From Trachelipus rathkii (lineage: Eukaryota; Arthropoda; Malacostraca; Isopoda; Trachelipodidae): DNA of 22,500 bases. Location of the stretch: positions 12,501-35,000 of the forward strand of contig JABUQX010002569.1 in assembly GCA_015478945.1 (NCBI GenBank). Reading direction: 5' to 3'. The notes beneath the pieces are model-generated. The model did no database searches. It had not been told where the DNA came from and was given only the letters and a program-made list of their open reading frames with translations. Position 1 is the first letter of the stretch. Each line of letters opens with the position of its first letter. Both the position numbers and the translations under genes were made by a program. This document shows, in pieces, positions 1-10,250 of this stretch.

Positions 1-119
1 CACCGAAGAATATTTTGATCTAGACATAGTAGTATTGGTTTATTGAAATGGTTTTAAAATTAAATTTAAATCTTGTAATATATTTTTATCACCTGGGGAA
101 ACACTTAAAATTATTTTCT

Positions 120-768
120 ATTATTTCTAAGTTGCTGACGTCTCCTTATCAATTTGCGAACAACTTTTTTCTCTATTTAATAATATTCTGGATGTATAAC
201 CTATTGGTTTTTCAGTACAATCAGGCATAACATGTGACATGACAGCACGAAGGCCCACACTAGAGGAATTGCAAATTAGTTTTAAGTTTAAATTTGGATT
301 AAAATATGTGAAAAATTTAAGAGACACTAGTTCTCATTTAATATTGCTAAAGGAAATTTCACATTCATCATTCCAAATCCAAGTGCTATTTTTCTTTAAG
401 AGATTATATAATGGTGATGCCAAAGTTGTCAAATTTAGTACAAATCTAACATAAAATGTAACAAAACCTAAATCGGCTTTTAAATGCTGCACATCTTTTG
501 GTGGTCTCATGAATTATATTGCATTAATTTTACCATCTATTTTATGAATCCCTTTGGAATCAATCCTAAATCTCAAATGTTCAATACTATCAACTTTAAA
601 TTGACATTTAGCTTTTTGTGCTCTCGATCCACATTCTTCTATTTTCTGCAAAACCTCTTTTCTAACCTTTCATTAAGTTCACTTTCATTTTTACTGGCTT
701 TCAAAATGTCATCTATAAAACAAAATGTGCCTTCTATACCGTTAAATGTTTTATCCATCTGTTTTTGC
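120..768 (-). pseudogene. Ty3/gypsy-type pol fragment: reverse transcriptase palm to start of RNase H
   Basis: Read on the minus strand from high to low coordinates, this is a retrotransposon polyprotein fragment. The RT palm signature is seen as FCFIDDIL, with its aspartate pair at 708-713, followed by an ELNERLE-like helix. A thumb/connection stretch follows with HLKADLGFVTFYVRF and LASPLYNLLKKNSTWIWN, then an RNase H start (127-327) with CNSSSVG, MPDCTEKPIGYTSR and SCSQIDKE. In intact relatives this order encodes RT and then RNase H, which copy element RNA into DNA in cytoplasmic particles. Here stops and frame changes interrupt it about every 100-200 bases. The usual RNase H aspartate in the C-D-A-S motif reads asparagine, so even this domain would be inactive. 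Integrase, protease and gag are not visible. The family identification is firm. The clade within gypsy is not determined. Confidence 0.85.
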
Positions 769-836
769 CTAAAATTGATAATAAAGGTTTATGATCAGTG
801 AGTGACCAATGTAAATTTCCTACCGAGCAGAATACA
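766..836 (-). pseudogene. Ty3/gypsy RNase H C-terminal fragment (out of order)
   Basis: On the minus strand two adjacent frames give LLGRKFTLVT and then SLTDHKPLLSILG, the well-known gypsy RNase H tail (Y-G-R-K-F-x-L-V-T-D-H-K-P-L). One frameshift separates the halves. In a normal element this piece follows the RNase H start, which here ends near 120. Instead it sits immediately upstream, in reading direction, of the RT palm block that begins near 768. The piece therefore looks like the missing continuation of the neighbouring fragment, relocated to its other side. Either one copy was rearranged, or two copies were joined by deletion, or the assembly is wrong. It ends where a TA array begins at about 838. 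Confidence 0.8.
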
Positions 837-837
837 T

Positions 838-960
838 ACGTAATATTATATACATTATATATATATATATATAGTATATATATATATATATATTATATAT
901 ATATAATATTTATATAATATATATACATATATATATTATTATATAAGAGTATAATATAGA
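838..960. repeat. (TA)n microsatellite
   Basis: Nearly pure alternating TA with occasional phase slips (TATAATATA, TATATTATA) and single G or C substitutions. It abuts the gypsy fragment directly. Confidence 0.95.
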
Positions 961-1054
961 CTTATAATAAGGACACTAATGTAAGTGACTTTTGGGGGTA
1001 GGCAGAGTGGGCAACGCCTACTTGCCTTAGTCGAGCCCAAAAAGATATTAAAAA
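961..1054. other. Short non-repeat island with nested inverted repeats
   Basis: A relatively GC-rich island between two TA arrays. It holds an outer inverted repeat TTTTGGG (990-996) with CCCAAAA (1036-1042), and an inner pair GTAGGC (998-1003) with GCCTAC (1016-1021). Together they could fold into a two-step stem. No reading frame or known RNA family is recognised. It could be the remnant of a small transposon or simply chance structure. Confidence 0.45.
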
Positions 1055-1372
1055 GTCGCAATATATTATATATAATATAGATATAAATATGTATATATAT
1101 ATGAAGTTAGTATATAGTATATATATATAGTAATATAGTATATATAATATATTATAATAATATTTATATAATATAATATAATTAAGATATAACTGATAAA
1201 GATATTATTATATATATAATCTAGCTAATATATATAATATATATTTATATATATTATATATATAATATATAAATATATATTATATATTATAATATATATA
1301 TATATAATATATATATTATATATATATATATTATATTATATACATAGATATAATATATATGTATTCATATAT

Positions 1373-1407
<35 letters not shown>

Positions 1408-1480
1408 TATTATAATGCTATTTATATATTATATATATTATATAAGTATATATAAATATATATATATATATATGATATGT
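1055..1480. repeat. (TA)n microsatellite, interrupted
   Basis: About 425 bases of TA-dominated sequence with frequent phase changes between AT and TA runs and a few interrupting bases. Short frames inside encode only Tyr/Ile strings and are not genes. Confidence 0.95.
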
Positions 1481-2199
1481 TTGTCGATTTCGGCTAGATT
1501 TAAGATGCGCGCAACTCAATTTCTACTCCGTTCCTTCTTAACGGTAGCGATGGCGTTTGATTGTTATTATACCTTTCACTCAAATAAACAGTCCCTTTTT
1601 TCGAGCTACAGGCTAGGACAACTTTTGTTATGTGCCTGCGACTCAGTGCAGTCATTTTGTTTAAAATAGATCCCATTTAATTGATTAACAAGAATATAAT
1701 TAATATTATTAAGTAACATAATTATGATGGTTAGCTGATAATAATAATTTTATGGTTACTTAATGACTTCCTACTGATAACGATGCTTATCTGATTGTAA
1801 CTTCGATTTAATAATATTGACTCAAACACGAGTCGAGAAAAACGCACTTGAGAGCACGACTCTTCTCGCTACTTTGGTAGCGATGCTCTGCATGACAGCA
1901 GTAGCCTCCATTTTCATGTTATTAAAGGGAATGATTTTGTGTAGAGTTGAGTTAGTTGAAATCGCTTTTCATATTATTTGTTTTATAATTTATTAATGAA
2001 TTTGTGTTTTTTAAATACAATTGAGCATTTAGTTTTATAAATACGTGGATATTGGAATCTTCGTATTCGATTTAAGTTTATTAAAAATTACTTAATTATT
2101 TCGAGTTTTTTAGGCCTGTTGAAATTTATTCCAAAATCATTGGCTGGAATTACAGTGAGTGGATTGGGCGGCCCGTTCAACTATTGATCGTCGCGTCTA
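1481..2199. other. Unassigned island; no supported gene
   Basis: About 720 bases of normal-complexity sequence between TA arrays. A plus-strand frame starting in the TA array and ending at 1669 has an unremarkable composition, and I recognise no family in it. A perfect 7-bp hairpin (TCGCTAC-TTTG-GTAGCGA) lies at 1866-1883. A TATA-like TTTATAAATA occurs near 2035 and a GC-rich patch near 2165-2195. None of these is enough to call a promoter or exon. Confidence 0.4.
1866..1883. repeat. Perfect 7-bp inverted repeat, 4-base loop
   Basis: TCGCTAC (1866-1872) and GTAGCGA (1877-1883) are exact reverse complements around TTTG. There is no following T-run, and a eukaryotic context gives no reason to call a terminator. 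Confidence 0.6.
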
Positions 2200-2366
2200 A
2201 ATCTATATAGTATATATATATTTATAGTATAATATATTATAATATATATATATGTATATATATATATATTTATATATATAATATATCTTATATATATAAT
2301 TATTTATATCGGGAAATGTAAAAATATATTTGCTATTATGCTGTAGCGATAATTATGAAATAAGAA

Positions 2367-2401
<35 letters not shown>

Positions 2402-3070
2402 AGTAATAATGATATAATTAATATTATAATATATATATATTATAGTTTATATATATATATACTATATATATATATTATATATAGTACTATATATATATAC
2501 TTATATATATATATATATTATATATAAATTTTGATTGCCTGACTCACAGAGTGTAGGAATACACGAATACCCGATATATATTATCTATATAGTAGATTAT
2601 ATAATAATTATTTAATATAAATATAATATATAATATATATATATTATATATTATATATATATATATATATAATAGTATATATTATAATATACTTATATAT
2701 ATAATATAACATATATATTATATATAATCATAAATATATATATGATATAGTATATTATATATGATATAGTATATATAGTAGTATATAAATATATATAAGT
2801 ATATAATATATATCTATATATTATATATTTTATATATATGTATATATAATATATAGACATAATTTTATTTATAGGTAATATATATAAGTATATATATATA
2901 ATATAGTAGATTAGCTTATTATTTATAAGATAGATATATAGGTGTATAGTATATTCTATCACATATATATATATATTATATTATATATATATATATAGCT
3001 AATATTATATATAGTATATATATTATTATATATATATATATAATATATAATATATATATATTATATTATT
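2200..3070. repeat. (TA)n microsatellite block with two short interruptions
   Basis: TA-dominated sequence over most of about 870 bases. Short unique interruptions lie at about 2308-2367 and 2528-2570. Minus- and plus-strand frames in this block translate to Tyr/Ile repeats and carry no protein signal. Confidence 0.95.
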
Positions 3071-3090
3071 AATTATTCATTATTTATAGT

Positions 3091-3123
3091 TTTGTTGTTG
3101 TTGTGTTGTTTGTTGTTGTGTTG

Positions 3124-3164
<41 letters not shown>

Positions 3165-3169
3165 CGTCG
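3091..3169. repeat. (TTG)n trinucleotide microsatellite
   Basis: Imperfect TTG repeats, with GTGTTG and TTGATG interruptions, directly follow the TA block and end in TTGTCGTCG. There is no evidence that the repeat is translated. Confidence 0.95.
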
Positions 3170-3172
3170 TTT

Positions 3173-3705
3173 TTTATATATTTTATATTACTAAATTAGT
3201 AATTCATTCATCAATTTTGACTTATAAAGAAACACGAGTTTTTTCTTATTACTGACTAGACATTTTTTTTTGTATTATATATATCGCGTTATCATTTGTT
3301 AGATAGAAGAATTCTAGTCTGAAATCCATGTACGAAATTGGCACATCCAACACATTACATTTGTTTTGCTTGTTACAACAGGTTACACAGATTAATTTGG
3401 GATTGTGAATTGTTAACTTACATTTAAAATTGAATTATTTCTCTTCTGTATTTTTCAGGGTGGGGTTTTTATAAAGATTGCTGTAGATACTTTATGTTAA
3501 TTTACACAATCTATTTTATATCTTCACATCTGCAATAATCGTGTTCATTTGGTTCTTCAGTAATTTGACGAGTAAGTTTCACACGGTTAATTAGGTTTTT
3601 AGTCAAACATACTGAAGGAGGATCAATAACCGTTGGATTCCGTCATTGTCTGTTTTGATTATTGTAATTCCACTCTGGCAATATTGTAGGAGGATATCCA
3701 CGGGA
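3173..3705. other. Unassigned island with candidate minus-strand frame
   Basis: Normal-complexity sequence between the TTG repeat and a TA array. It contains the short minus-strand frame described separately at 3514-3642. On the plus strand, a pyrimidine-rich tract ending in TTTTTCAG near 3459 resembles a 3' splice site, followed by only 13 codons before a stop. No gene model can be supported. Confidence 0.4.
3514..3642 (-). pseudogene. Unassigned short coding-like frame with a C-R-C motif
   Basis: An open stretch of 43 codons bounded by stops at 3643-3645 and 3511-3513, with no ATG at its head. Its composition looks protein-like rather than repeat-derived: PPSVCLTKN, RVKLTRQITEEPN, then DYCRCEDIK just before the stop. 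Another minus-strand frame immediately upstream (to about 3710) is also open and could be the same protein after a frameshift. I cannot assign it to a family from memory. It could be the end of a decayed mobile-element or virus-derived protein, or chance. No neighbouring sequence clarifies its role. Confidence 0.3.
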
Positions 3706-3774
3706 TAATATATATATAATATGTATAGTAATATATAAATATTATATATACAAACTGTATATATAATAATATAT

Positions 3775-3808
<34 letters not shown>

Positions 3809-3949
3809 ATTCTATATTAATATATATTTATAATAATATACTTAATTATTATATATATATATATATAATATATCTATATATTATAGTATTTATATAATAA
3901 AAGTATATATATATATTTATATATTATATATATATACACGAGATATAAT

Positions 3950-3988
<39 letters not shown>
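3706..3988. repeat. (TA)n microsatellite
   Basis: TA-dominated sequence with phase slips, including an uninterrupted alternating run just before 3985. Confidence 0.95.
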
Positions 3989-4300
3989 CAAACTGATATT
4001 TATAAGAAGTCAGCTTTCATGGAATTGACTCTTTCTTCCAACAAAATTGGGTGTTTTTCTTTTCACGAACCCCAACTGTTGTTTTAATTTTTTTTTTTTT
4101 TTTTTTTTTTGTACTACAAGTCAAAATTAAATTAAAGTTGTAATCTCCTAACATATGGAATTGTAATTAGGCTAAATTTTGAAAAAGTGATTTTTGATAA
4201 ATGATAATGCTTTCTTTAATGCTTAGTTTTATTTCTCTTTTTACCTTATTATTTGTTTATTTTATTTCTTTTCGATTCATTATTAAAATAAATTTGAAAG
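3989..4300. other. AT-rich island with a T23 homopolymer
   Basis: No gene is recognised. A run of 23 T lies at 4088-4110. Read on the minus strand it is a poly-A, which might mark the tail of a retroposed sequence, but no coding or tRNA-like body is visible next to it. Confidence 0.4.
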
Positions 4301-4574
4301 GTAATATATATATTATATATATAGTATAATATATAGTTAGTATAATATATATATATATATATATATAGTATATATATATATATATATAATATATATTATC
4401 CTATATATTATATAATATAAGAGACTATATTTACAATTGTCATATAAATTTAATTTGAAGCGAATTTTGCATATTCCTAGATTTTTTATTTATATAATCA
4501 GAGAAGGAAATATGTACAGAATATAATAATATATTATATATATAATATATATATATATAATATATATTATATAA

Positions 4575-4618
<44 letters not shown>

Positions 4619-4648
4619 TATAATATTATGATTATATATTATATATTG
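4301..4648. repeat. Two (TA)n arrays around a short unique spacer
   Basis: TA arrays at about 4301-4435 and 4521-4648, separated by 85 bases of ordinary AT-rich sequence. Confidence 0.9.
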
Positions 4649-4857
4649 CAATAAACATTAAAGCTCAATGGTAGAGCTCTATTCAAGTTACCGTCTGTGT
4701 AAGAAGAAGCTAAACCTGAGGAGAGTCAATAGCAAACATTTTATATTATTATAAGCCTATACTTACCCCTACCTCAATTGGAGTTGCGAGAAAGATGTCT
4801 GTAACTTCAGTTGATCGATAAATTATTTATTTGTTTCCTTTAGATGCCAAAAAAATG

Positions 4858-5130
4858 TTATTTATTTTCTTTTAACTTTTCCTTTAAATTATTTAAAATA
4901 TCGAAATTAGGGGTAATGTCATCATATTTACCAAATTTAATATGGTCATATCTCCGATCACTTCCAGTTTCCACAATATAACTAAAGTCAAATAAAATTT
5001 TGGTCGTACCGGCACCGTCTAATTTCATTGGAGAATCTTATTTTTCTTCATTAGAGGAGCCTTTTTTCAACACTTTCTAATCACTTTTTGACATCTTTTG
5101 ATCAGTCCTCACCTCAGGTCAGAAATTTTG
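4858..5130 (-). pseudogene. Unassigned coding-like frame, 56 codons plus upstream extension
   Basis: From an ATG at 5026-5028 to TAA at 4858-4860 the minus strand encodes 56 residues of protein-like composition: MKLDGAGTTKILFDFSYIVE, then SDRRYDHIKFGKYDDITPNFD, ending in a lysine-rich LKEKLKENK. The same frame continues upstream to about 5130 with hydrophilic sequence, an in-frame ATG at 5092-5094 and two stops, so the real product was probably longer and is broken. I do not recognise the family. The acidic and aromatic core with a charged tail could be the C-terminus of a mobile-element protein. Chance openness is possible but less likely given the composition. Confidence 0.3.
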
Positions 5131-5197
5131 AACAACTTACCTCAAGAAATCTTTTAAATCAATGCAATTTACAACAGCTTATTCACTCACCAGAGAT

Positions 5198-5226
5198 ATT
5201 TTTTTTTTTATATATATATATATATA
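5198..5226. repeat. T-run followed by (TA)n
   Basis: A run of T passes directly into alternating TA. Confidence 0.8.
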
Positions 5227-5385
5227 CATATGTTTCCTAAAGGAATTCATTTTCATTTCTAAATGTTCATATATTATGAAAGTGAAGTATGAAATTTAAG
5301 CAACTAAAGTAGTGTCAGTTCAAAGCTGGAGTAGGTTACAAAGTCTATCTTGAGACTATAGCTGTGTTAGCCTGTTTGGTTTATA

Positions 5386-5867
<482 letters not shown>

Positions 5868-5870
5868 TAA

Positions 5871-6793
5871 TATAGTGTATATCAAAAATGCTAAAACTTT
5901 TATACATATTTATGACACTATAGTAAACAATATATATATGAGTATATAGGTATTATTATAATAGTAGTCTAGTATTATATATATATACGTTATAGTAATA
6001 TGAAGAACCCATGATAAGAATATATAGTGTATAGTGAAGATAGTTAAGGACGGTCTTTAATATATCTATTATTAACGTGACAGACACATACGAGAAATGA
6101 AAAAGCTGTTCAATTCTCCGAATAAAGCTGATCGTCATAAAGAAGTAATAGTTATACTATATATAGTATATATATATATATTAAGTATATAATATATATA
6201 TAAGGTAGTGAGATAAATATAGTATATGTATATAGTAGGAGTATACTGTATATTAATTGAGTACTATAACTAAGTAGTACTTATATAATATATATAATGA
6301 TAAAATATATTATATATAGTATATAATGTATATATAGTATATATCTATTATGATATATATAGTATATATATTATATATATATATATATATAGTAATATTA
6401 TAATAATAATATATTCTTATATATATTATTAATATATATTAATATATCATAATACTAATTATTATACTATAATAATATATATCTATATATATATTAAAAT
6501 TTAGTATATATATATTTATATAAAAATATAATTGTATATATATTATAATATATATAATATATATAATTATATTATATATAATGTATATATATAATATATA
6601 TATTCTAGTTATATATATATAATAACATATATATATAAGTATACTATATATATATTATATAATATGATATATTATATTATAATATTATTATATTATATAA
6701 GTACTATATATATATTTAACAATATATATATAGTCTATGATATTCTGGCAATTAATAGTATATTATATATATATATATATATATATAATTAGT

Positions 6794-6824
<31 letters not shown>

Positions 6825-7430
6825 AATATATATATTAAGTATATATATTAAATAATAAATATATATATATATAGTATATATATAATATGTATATATATCG
6901 TATATCCGAAGATTATACTAATATTTATATTATATATATATACAATATTATAGATATAAACATTATATTATGTATAAGTACTATATATATCATAGTATAG
7001 TACTATAATATATATCTATATATCATTATATTAGCTTATATAGTATGTATATTATAATATATAATTTATATTCTATATATAATATATATAGTATATGATA
7101 TATCATTATAATATATATATATATATATATAATAAAGTTATATATATAATATATTACTATAATATTATAATATATATTTATAATATATATATATAGTATT
7201 ATTATAATAAAATATATAATGTACTATATATATTATTATATACCTTTATAATATACTAGTATATATATACTAATATATGAATAGTATATATAGAACTAGT
7301 TTAATATATAATGAATATATAAGAGAGATATATATTTAGATATATATATCTATATAGTAGTATAATAATATATATAGTAGTATATCAGTATAATAGTATA
7401 TTAATAATACCTTAATGTAATATAGTATTA
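5871..7430. repeat. Large degenerate TA-rich tract
   Basis: A transitional region (5871-6138) is followed by about 1.3 kb dominated by TATATA with many scattered G and C interruptions (TAGTA, CTAT). I see no gene. Frames inside are repeat translations. It is the largest TA-rich block in the window. Confidence 0.9.
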
Positions 7431-7695
7431 GATTAGGGAGGTGGGGGCCATCATAATCGTAAAATAGGTTAAAATATATTAGTATAATTAGATCGCGAGT
7501 AATGTGCATAGAAAGTATATGGTGTTGTATAATTCGATTGAAAGGGTAATGTACTTAGCTGATATTAATGGCACGTTAGATCTTATTGCAGTGGTACGGA
7601 GCGCACACGTGGGGGACAGGGAGTTTATCACTGAGTCAGCCACATATTAGGCTCTTGGTATTATGTAAGTAGGCTATACGCGTAGGAACGAGTAA
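7431..7695. other. Unassigned island inside TA-rich DNA
   Basis: About 265 bases of higher complexity, including GGGAGGTGGGGGCC near 7436. A minus-strand frame of about 53 codons is open but has no motif I recognise. No feature is supported. Confidence 0.3.
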
Positions 7696-8500
7696 CGATC
7701 GGATATATATATATATTATGTATAAATATATAACTATATATATATATAATGTATATTATATATTAGTATATATAATAATATATATTATAATGGATATGAT
7801 TCGTATAATTAATATAGCTATTATATATATATATAATTATATACATATTATATATTTATATACTAAATATAGTATAATAATTAAGACCACAGCTATTAGT
7901 GATACCATTCGCTGAGGCGGAGTGTAGTTATGTGGATGAGCGAGCGGTATATATTATCATTTATATATAAATTATAATATATCTGTACCTGGAAGGATGT
8001 CGATAGATTGATTAAGTGTGACAGCCGCTATATGTTGGATAGGTTATTATATTGGTAAGGGAGTGTATGGTAGCTTACCGTACTAATCGTATATACTATT
8101 GAATATTACATAGTGCTAGGTTACTATATATATATCTATAAGATTTAGGCATATATATAATATATATATAATAATATATATAAATATATATAAGTAATAA
8201 TAAGTATAGTATACTAGTATAGTATATAATATATATTATATAACAGTATATGTAATAAATAATAGCCATATATATATATATATATATATAGTAATATATA
8301 TTATATATAGTATATAGTATTATATATATATATATATATAGTATATTATAATATATATATATATACATATTATACTATAATATATATAATATAAATATTA
8401 TAAATATATATATATTACCTACTTATAGAATAATATATATATAAATATATACCTATATATATATATATCTATACTATACTATATATATATATGAAGTATA
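7696..8500. repeat. TA-rich tract with a unique island at 7881-8110
   Basis: TA arrays at 7696-7880 and 8111-8500 flank a 230-base island that contains no recognisable gene. The Tyr/Ile-rich frames here are repeat artefacts. Confidence 0.9.
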
Positions 8501-8715
8501 TAGTGGGCTTCCCAATATTGGTTTCTTTTATTTTCAAGTGGGGCAATAAGCCTTTACTTTAAAAACAAAGTGATTTATAGACAAGAAAAAAATCCGAGAT
8601 CAAAGTTACATCAGCAATACATTTTTCTGGCATATATTACACGAAGTGGCAACCTTTTTAACGTATTTTGAGTTTTTTTGAAAATGGATTCAATTAGACA
8701 GATGGAGCATACCTA
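8501..8715. other. Unassigned AT-rich island
   Basis: Ordinary-complexity sequence between TA arrays. I see no reading frame, tRNA or known element terminus in it. Confidence 0.4.
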
Positions 8716-8782
8716 ATTGTATATATATTATAGTATACTATAATATATATAATATATATATACTATGTATTCTAATATATAT

Positions 8783-8813
<31 letters not shown>

Positions 8814-8845
8814 ATATTATATATATAATATACATAATAATAATA
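8716..8845. repeat. (TA)n microsatellite
   Basis: A TA array immediately upstream of the mariner-like transposase remnant. Mariner-type elements insert at TA dinucleotides, so such arrays are natural targets (inference). Confidence 0.9.
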
Positions 8846-8904
8846 ATTAATTATTAAAAGAAATCTTTCTTTTCATATAAAAAATAACACAAAAAAAACA
8901 AATT

Positions 8905-9413
8905 ACTCCCGCAACGATCATAGAGGGTATGTTGAGAAATAGAGCATATTACTCTACTATACGACAGTGTATTGCTCGTTACGAGATTCGTTTACGGCAG
9001 ATACAGTCCATCCCCAGTCAACTGTACATTAAATATTGTGACACCGAAGAAACTAACGTACGAGACGGCAAAGATACTGGGGTAGTGTGGGTGGGTAAAA
9101 CAAGAACCAACGAAATCTGTGCCTCCACAATGAGTAAAGCGATAAGTTATCGCTAGTTAGGCCGCTAGTAGGAATAGGTTAGGATTCCCCGGTCACTCAC
9201 CCACCAGCCGTTGGACTTCTGCTGGGACGCAGCCCTAAGGTGTAGTATAAGACCCCCCAGTCAACGATGTTCGGGAACTGCAGGAAAGAATCAGGCAATT
9301 GTGTGCAGACATAGCAGCAGATGAATGCTGGTCGGCGACAATGTCCGTTTTACGGAGGTGCCGTGCATGCATCAGGGATGAGGGGGGGTGCTCACTGTGA
9401 ACACCTATTGTAA
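8905..9413 (+). pseudogene. Mariner-like (IS630-Tc1-mariner) transposase, internally deleted and frameshifted
   Basis: Fragments of the arthropod mariner-like transposase family (often annotated with DUF4817) appear in order. A segment resembling the first catalytic region reads DTEETNVRDG, followed by VVWV (in the 8929-9156 frame). A degraded RWIGR block follows, then IPRSLTHQPLDFCW (9184-9225), matching the P-R-S-P-D-L-T-P-L-D-F-F-L-W-G signature. A Y-K-T-P segment leads into DVRELQERIRQLCADI, then VLRRCRACIRDEGG, and the ending HCEHLL with stop TAA at 9411-9413. The section between the first catalytic block and RWIGR seems lost, including most of the second aspartate region. The intact family is about twice this length. 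Frames change at 9225, at the C6 run (9253-9258) and at the G7 run (9382-9388), and stops lie near 9154-9175. The product would have cut and pasted its own element. This copy cannot. Terminal repeats were not identified. Confidence 0.75.
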
Positions 9414-9949
9414 CCTGTATCTGTTGTATTATATCCTGAGTAAAGATAGGCAGTCGTGTTGTTTATGGGGAATCCTGTGTCACACACCTTATTCCCATCC
9501 CCTTAGGTTGGCTCCATCGCTAATAACTGTAACGAAGCAGGCATTACATGAATGTAATGAAAAATAAATATAAGCTTCAAGCAGTGCGCGTCGGGGAACT
9601 TGACGAGTCACTCCTAAGTTAAAATTACGAATTGACCCTAAGGGTCATTATTACATGAAAAGTAACTGCGATGCTCACCGGATGCTACTGCAGCGATTAC
9701 GGTTTAATCCATGGCTGGTTCTTCAGGGACCAACCGTGACACATACCAATGATTCCATCAACAATTCAATTCGTAACACTCGGCTGAAAGAAATTTATTA
9801 AGGTTGCATAATATAATATAATATATAAAAATTTTTAGTCATTAACTTGAATACGTTCGTTGTAGGTAAGCTCCGTACACAATAATAGTTTTGAGGTTTA
9901 AATAATTGAATTAAATTTTGTAAGACAGTCAATAGCTAATTAAGATTAA
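9414..9949. other. Unassigned sequence downstream of the transposase
   Basis: No gene recognised. It presumably includes the 3' non-coding part of the mariner-like element. It contains a perfect palindrome at 9542-9559 and a short TA patch near 9805-9825. Confidence 0.4.
9542..9559. repeat. Perfect 8-bp inverted repeat, 2-base centre
   Basis: CATTACAT (9542-9549) and ATGTAATG (9552-9559) are exact reverse complements. Function unknown. It could be part of an element end. Confidence 0.6.
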
Positions 9950-10250
9950 ACATTTTTATATAAAGTTAAAAAAGAAGCTGAATTTGCATCAATAATTAAA
10001 AGAAAACGACAACCGACAATAAAGATAATAGCCATAATTAATATGAAATGTCATTTAGAAATTCTGCTCCTACTCGATTTAGAAGCTAACATGCTTTTGC
10101 AGCCGGGCGAACAGACACTGACCGTCATTTTACATCAGCTTGATAGGCGTAGTGGCTACGTCTGTACCTACTTATAATGAAATTATCATGAAAGCTTTCG
10201 TTCTCGTCCGTAAATATGTACGAAATGTGTGGCTTGAGGAGTTTGTTTGA
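9950..10250 (+). pseudogene. Unassigned coding-like frame, 75 codons plus a second frame
   Basis: A stop-free stretch of 75 codons runs from 9950 to TAA at 10175-10177, with an internal ATG at 10043-10045. It carries a basic patch (IIKRKRQP), a leucine-rich segment (LEILLLLDLEANMLLQ) and PGEQTLTVILHQLDRR. A second frame picks up at the same point, with MKAFVLVRKYVRNVWLEEFV, and stops at 10248-10250, as expected if one indel split a single protein of about 100 residues. I recognise no family. It is richer in GC than its flanks. It might be a host exon, an element ORF or chance, and nothing nearby decides this. Confidence 0.3.

Noticed and set aside
484..801. Plus-strand 105-codon frame
   Set aside because: It is antisense to the gypsy RT fragment, whose motifs are clear on the minus strand.
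2330..2962. Tyr/Ile-rich frames on both strands, also at 7718-7915, 8096-8368 and 15260-15496
   Set aside because: These are translations of TA arrays. They exist because alternating TA lacks stops in some frames.
3440..3500. Candidate intron-exon junction on the plus strand (TTTTTCAG then GGTGGGG)
   Set aside because: Only 13 codons follow before a stop, and no donor or neighbouring exon is recognisable. AT-rich DNA often contains such tracts.
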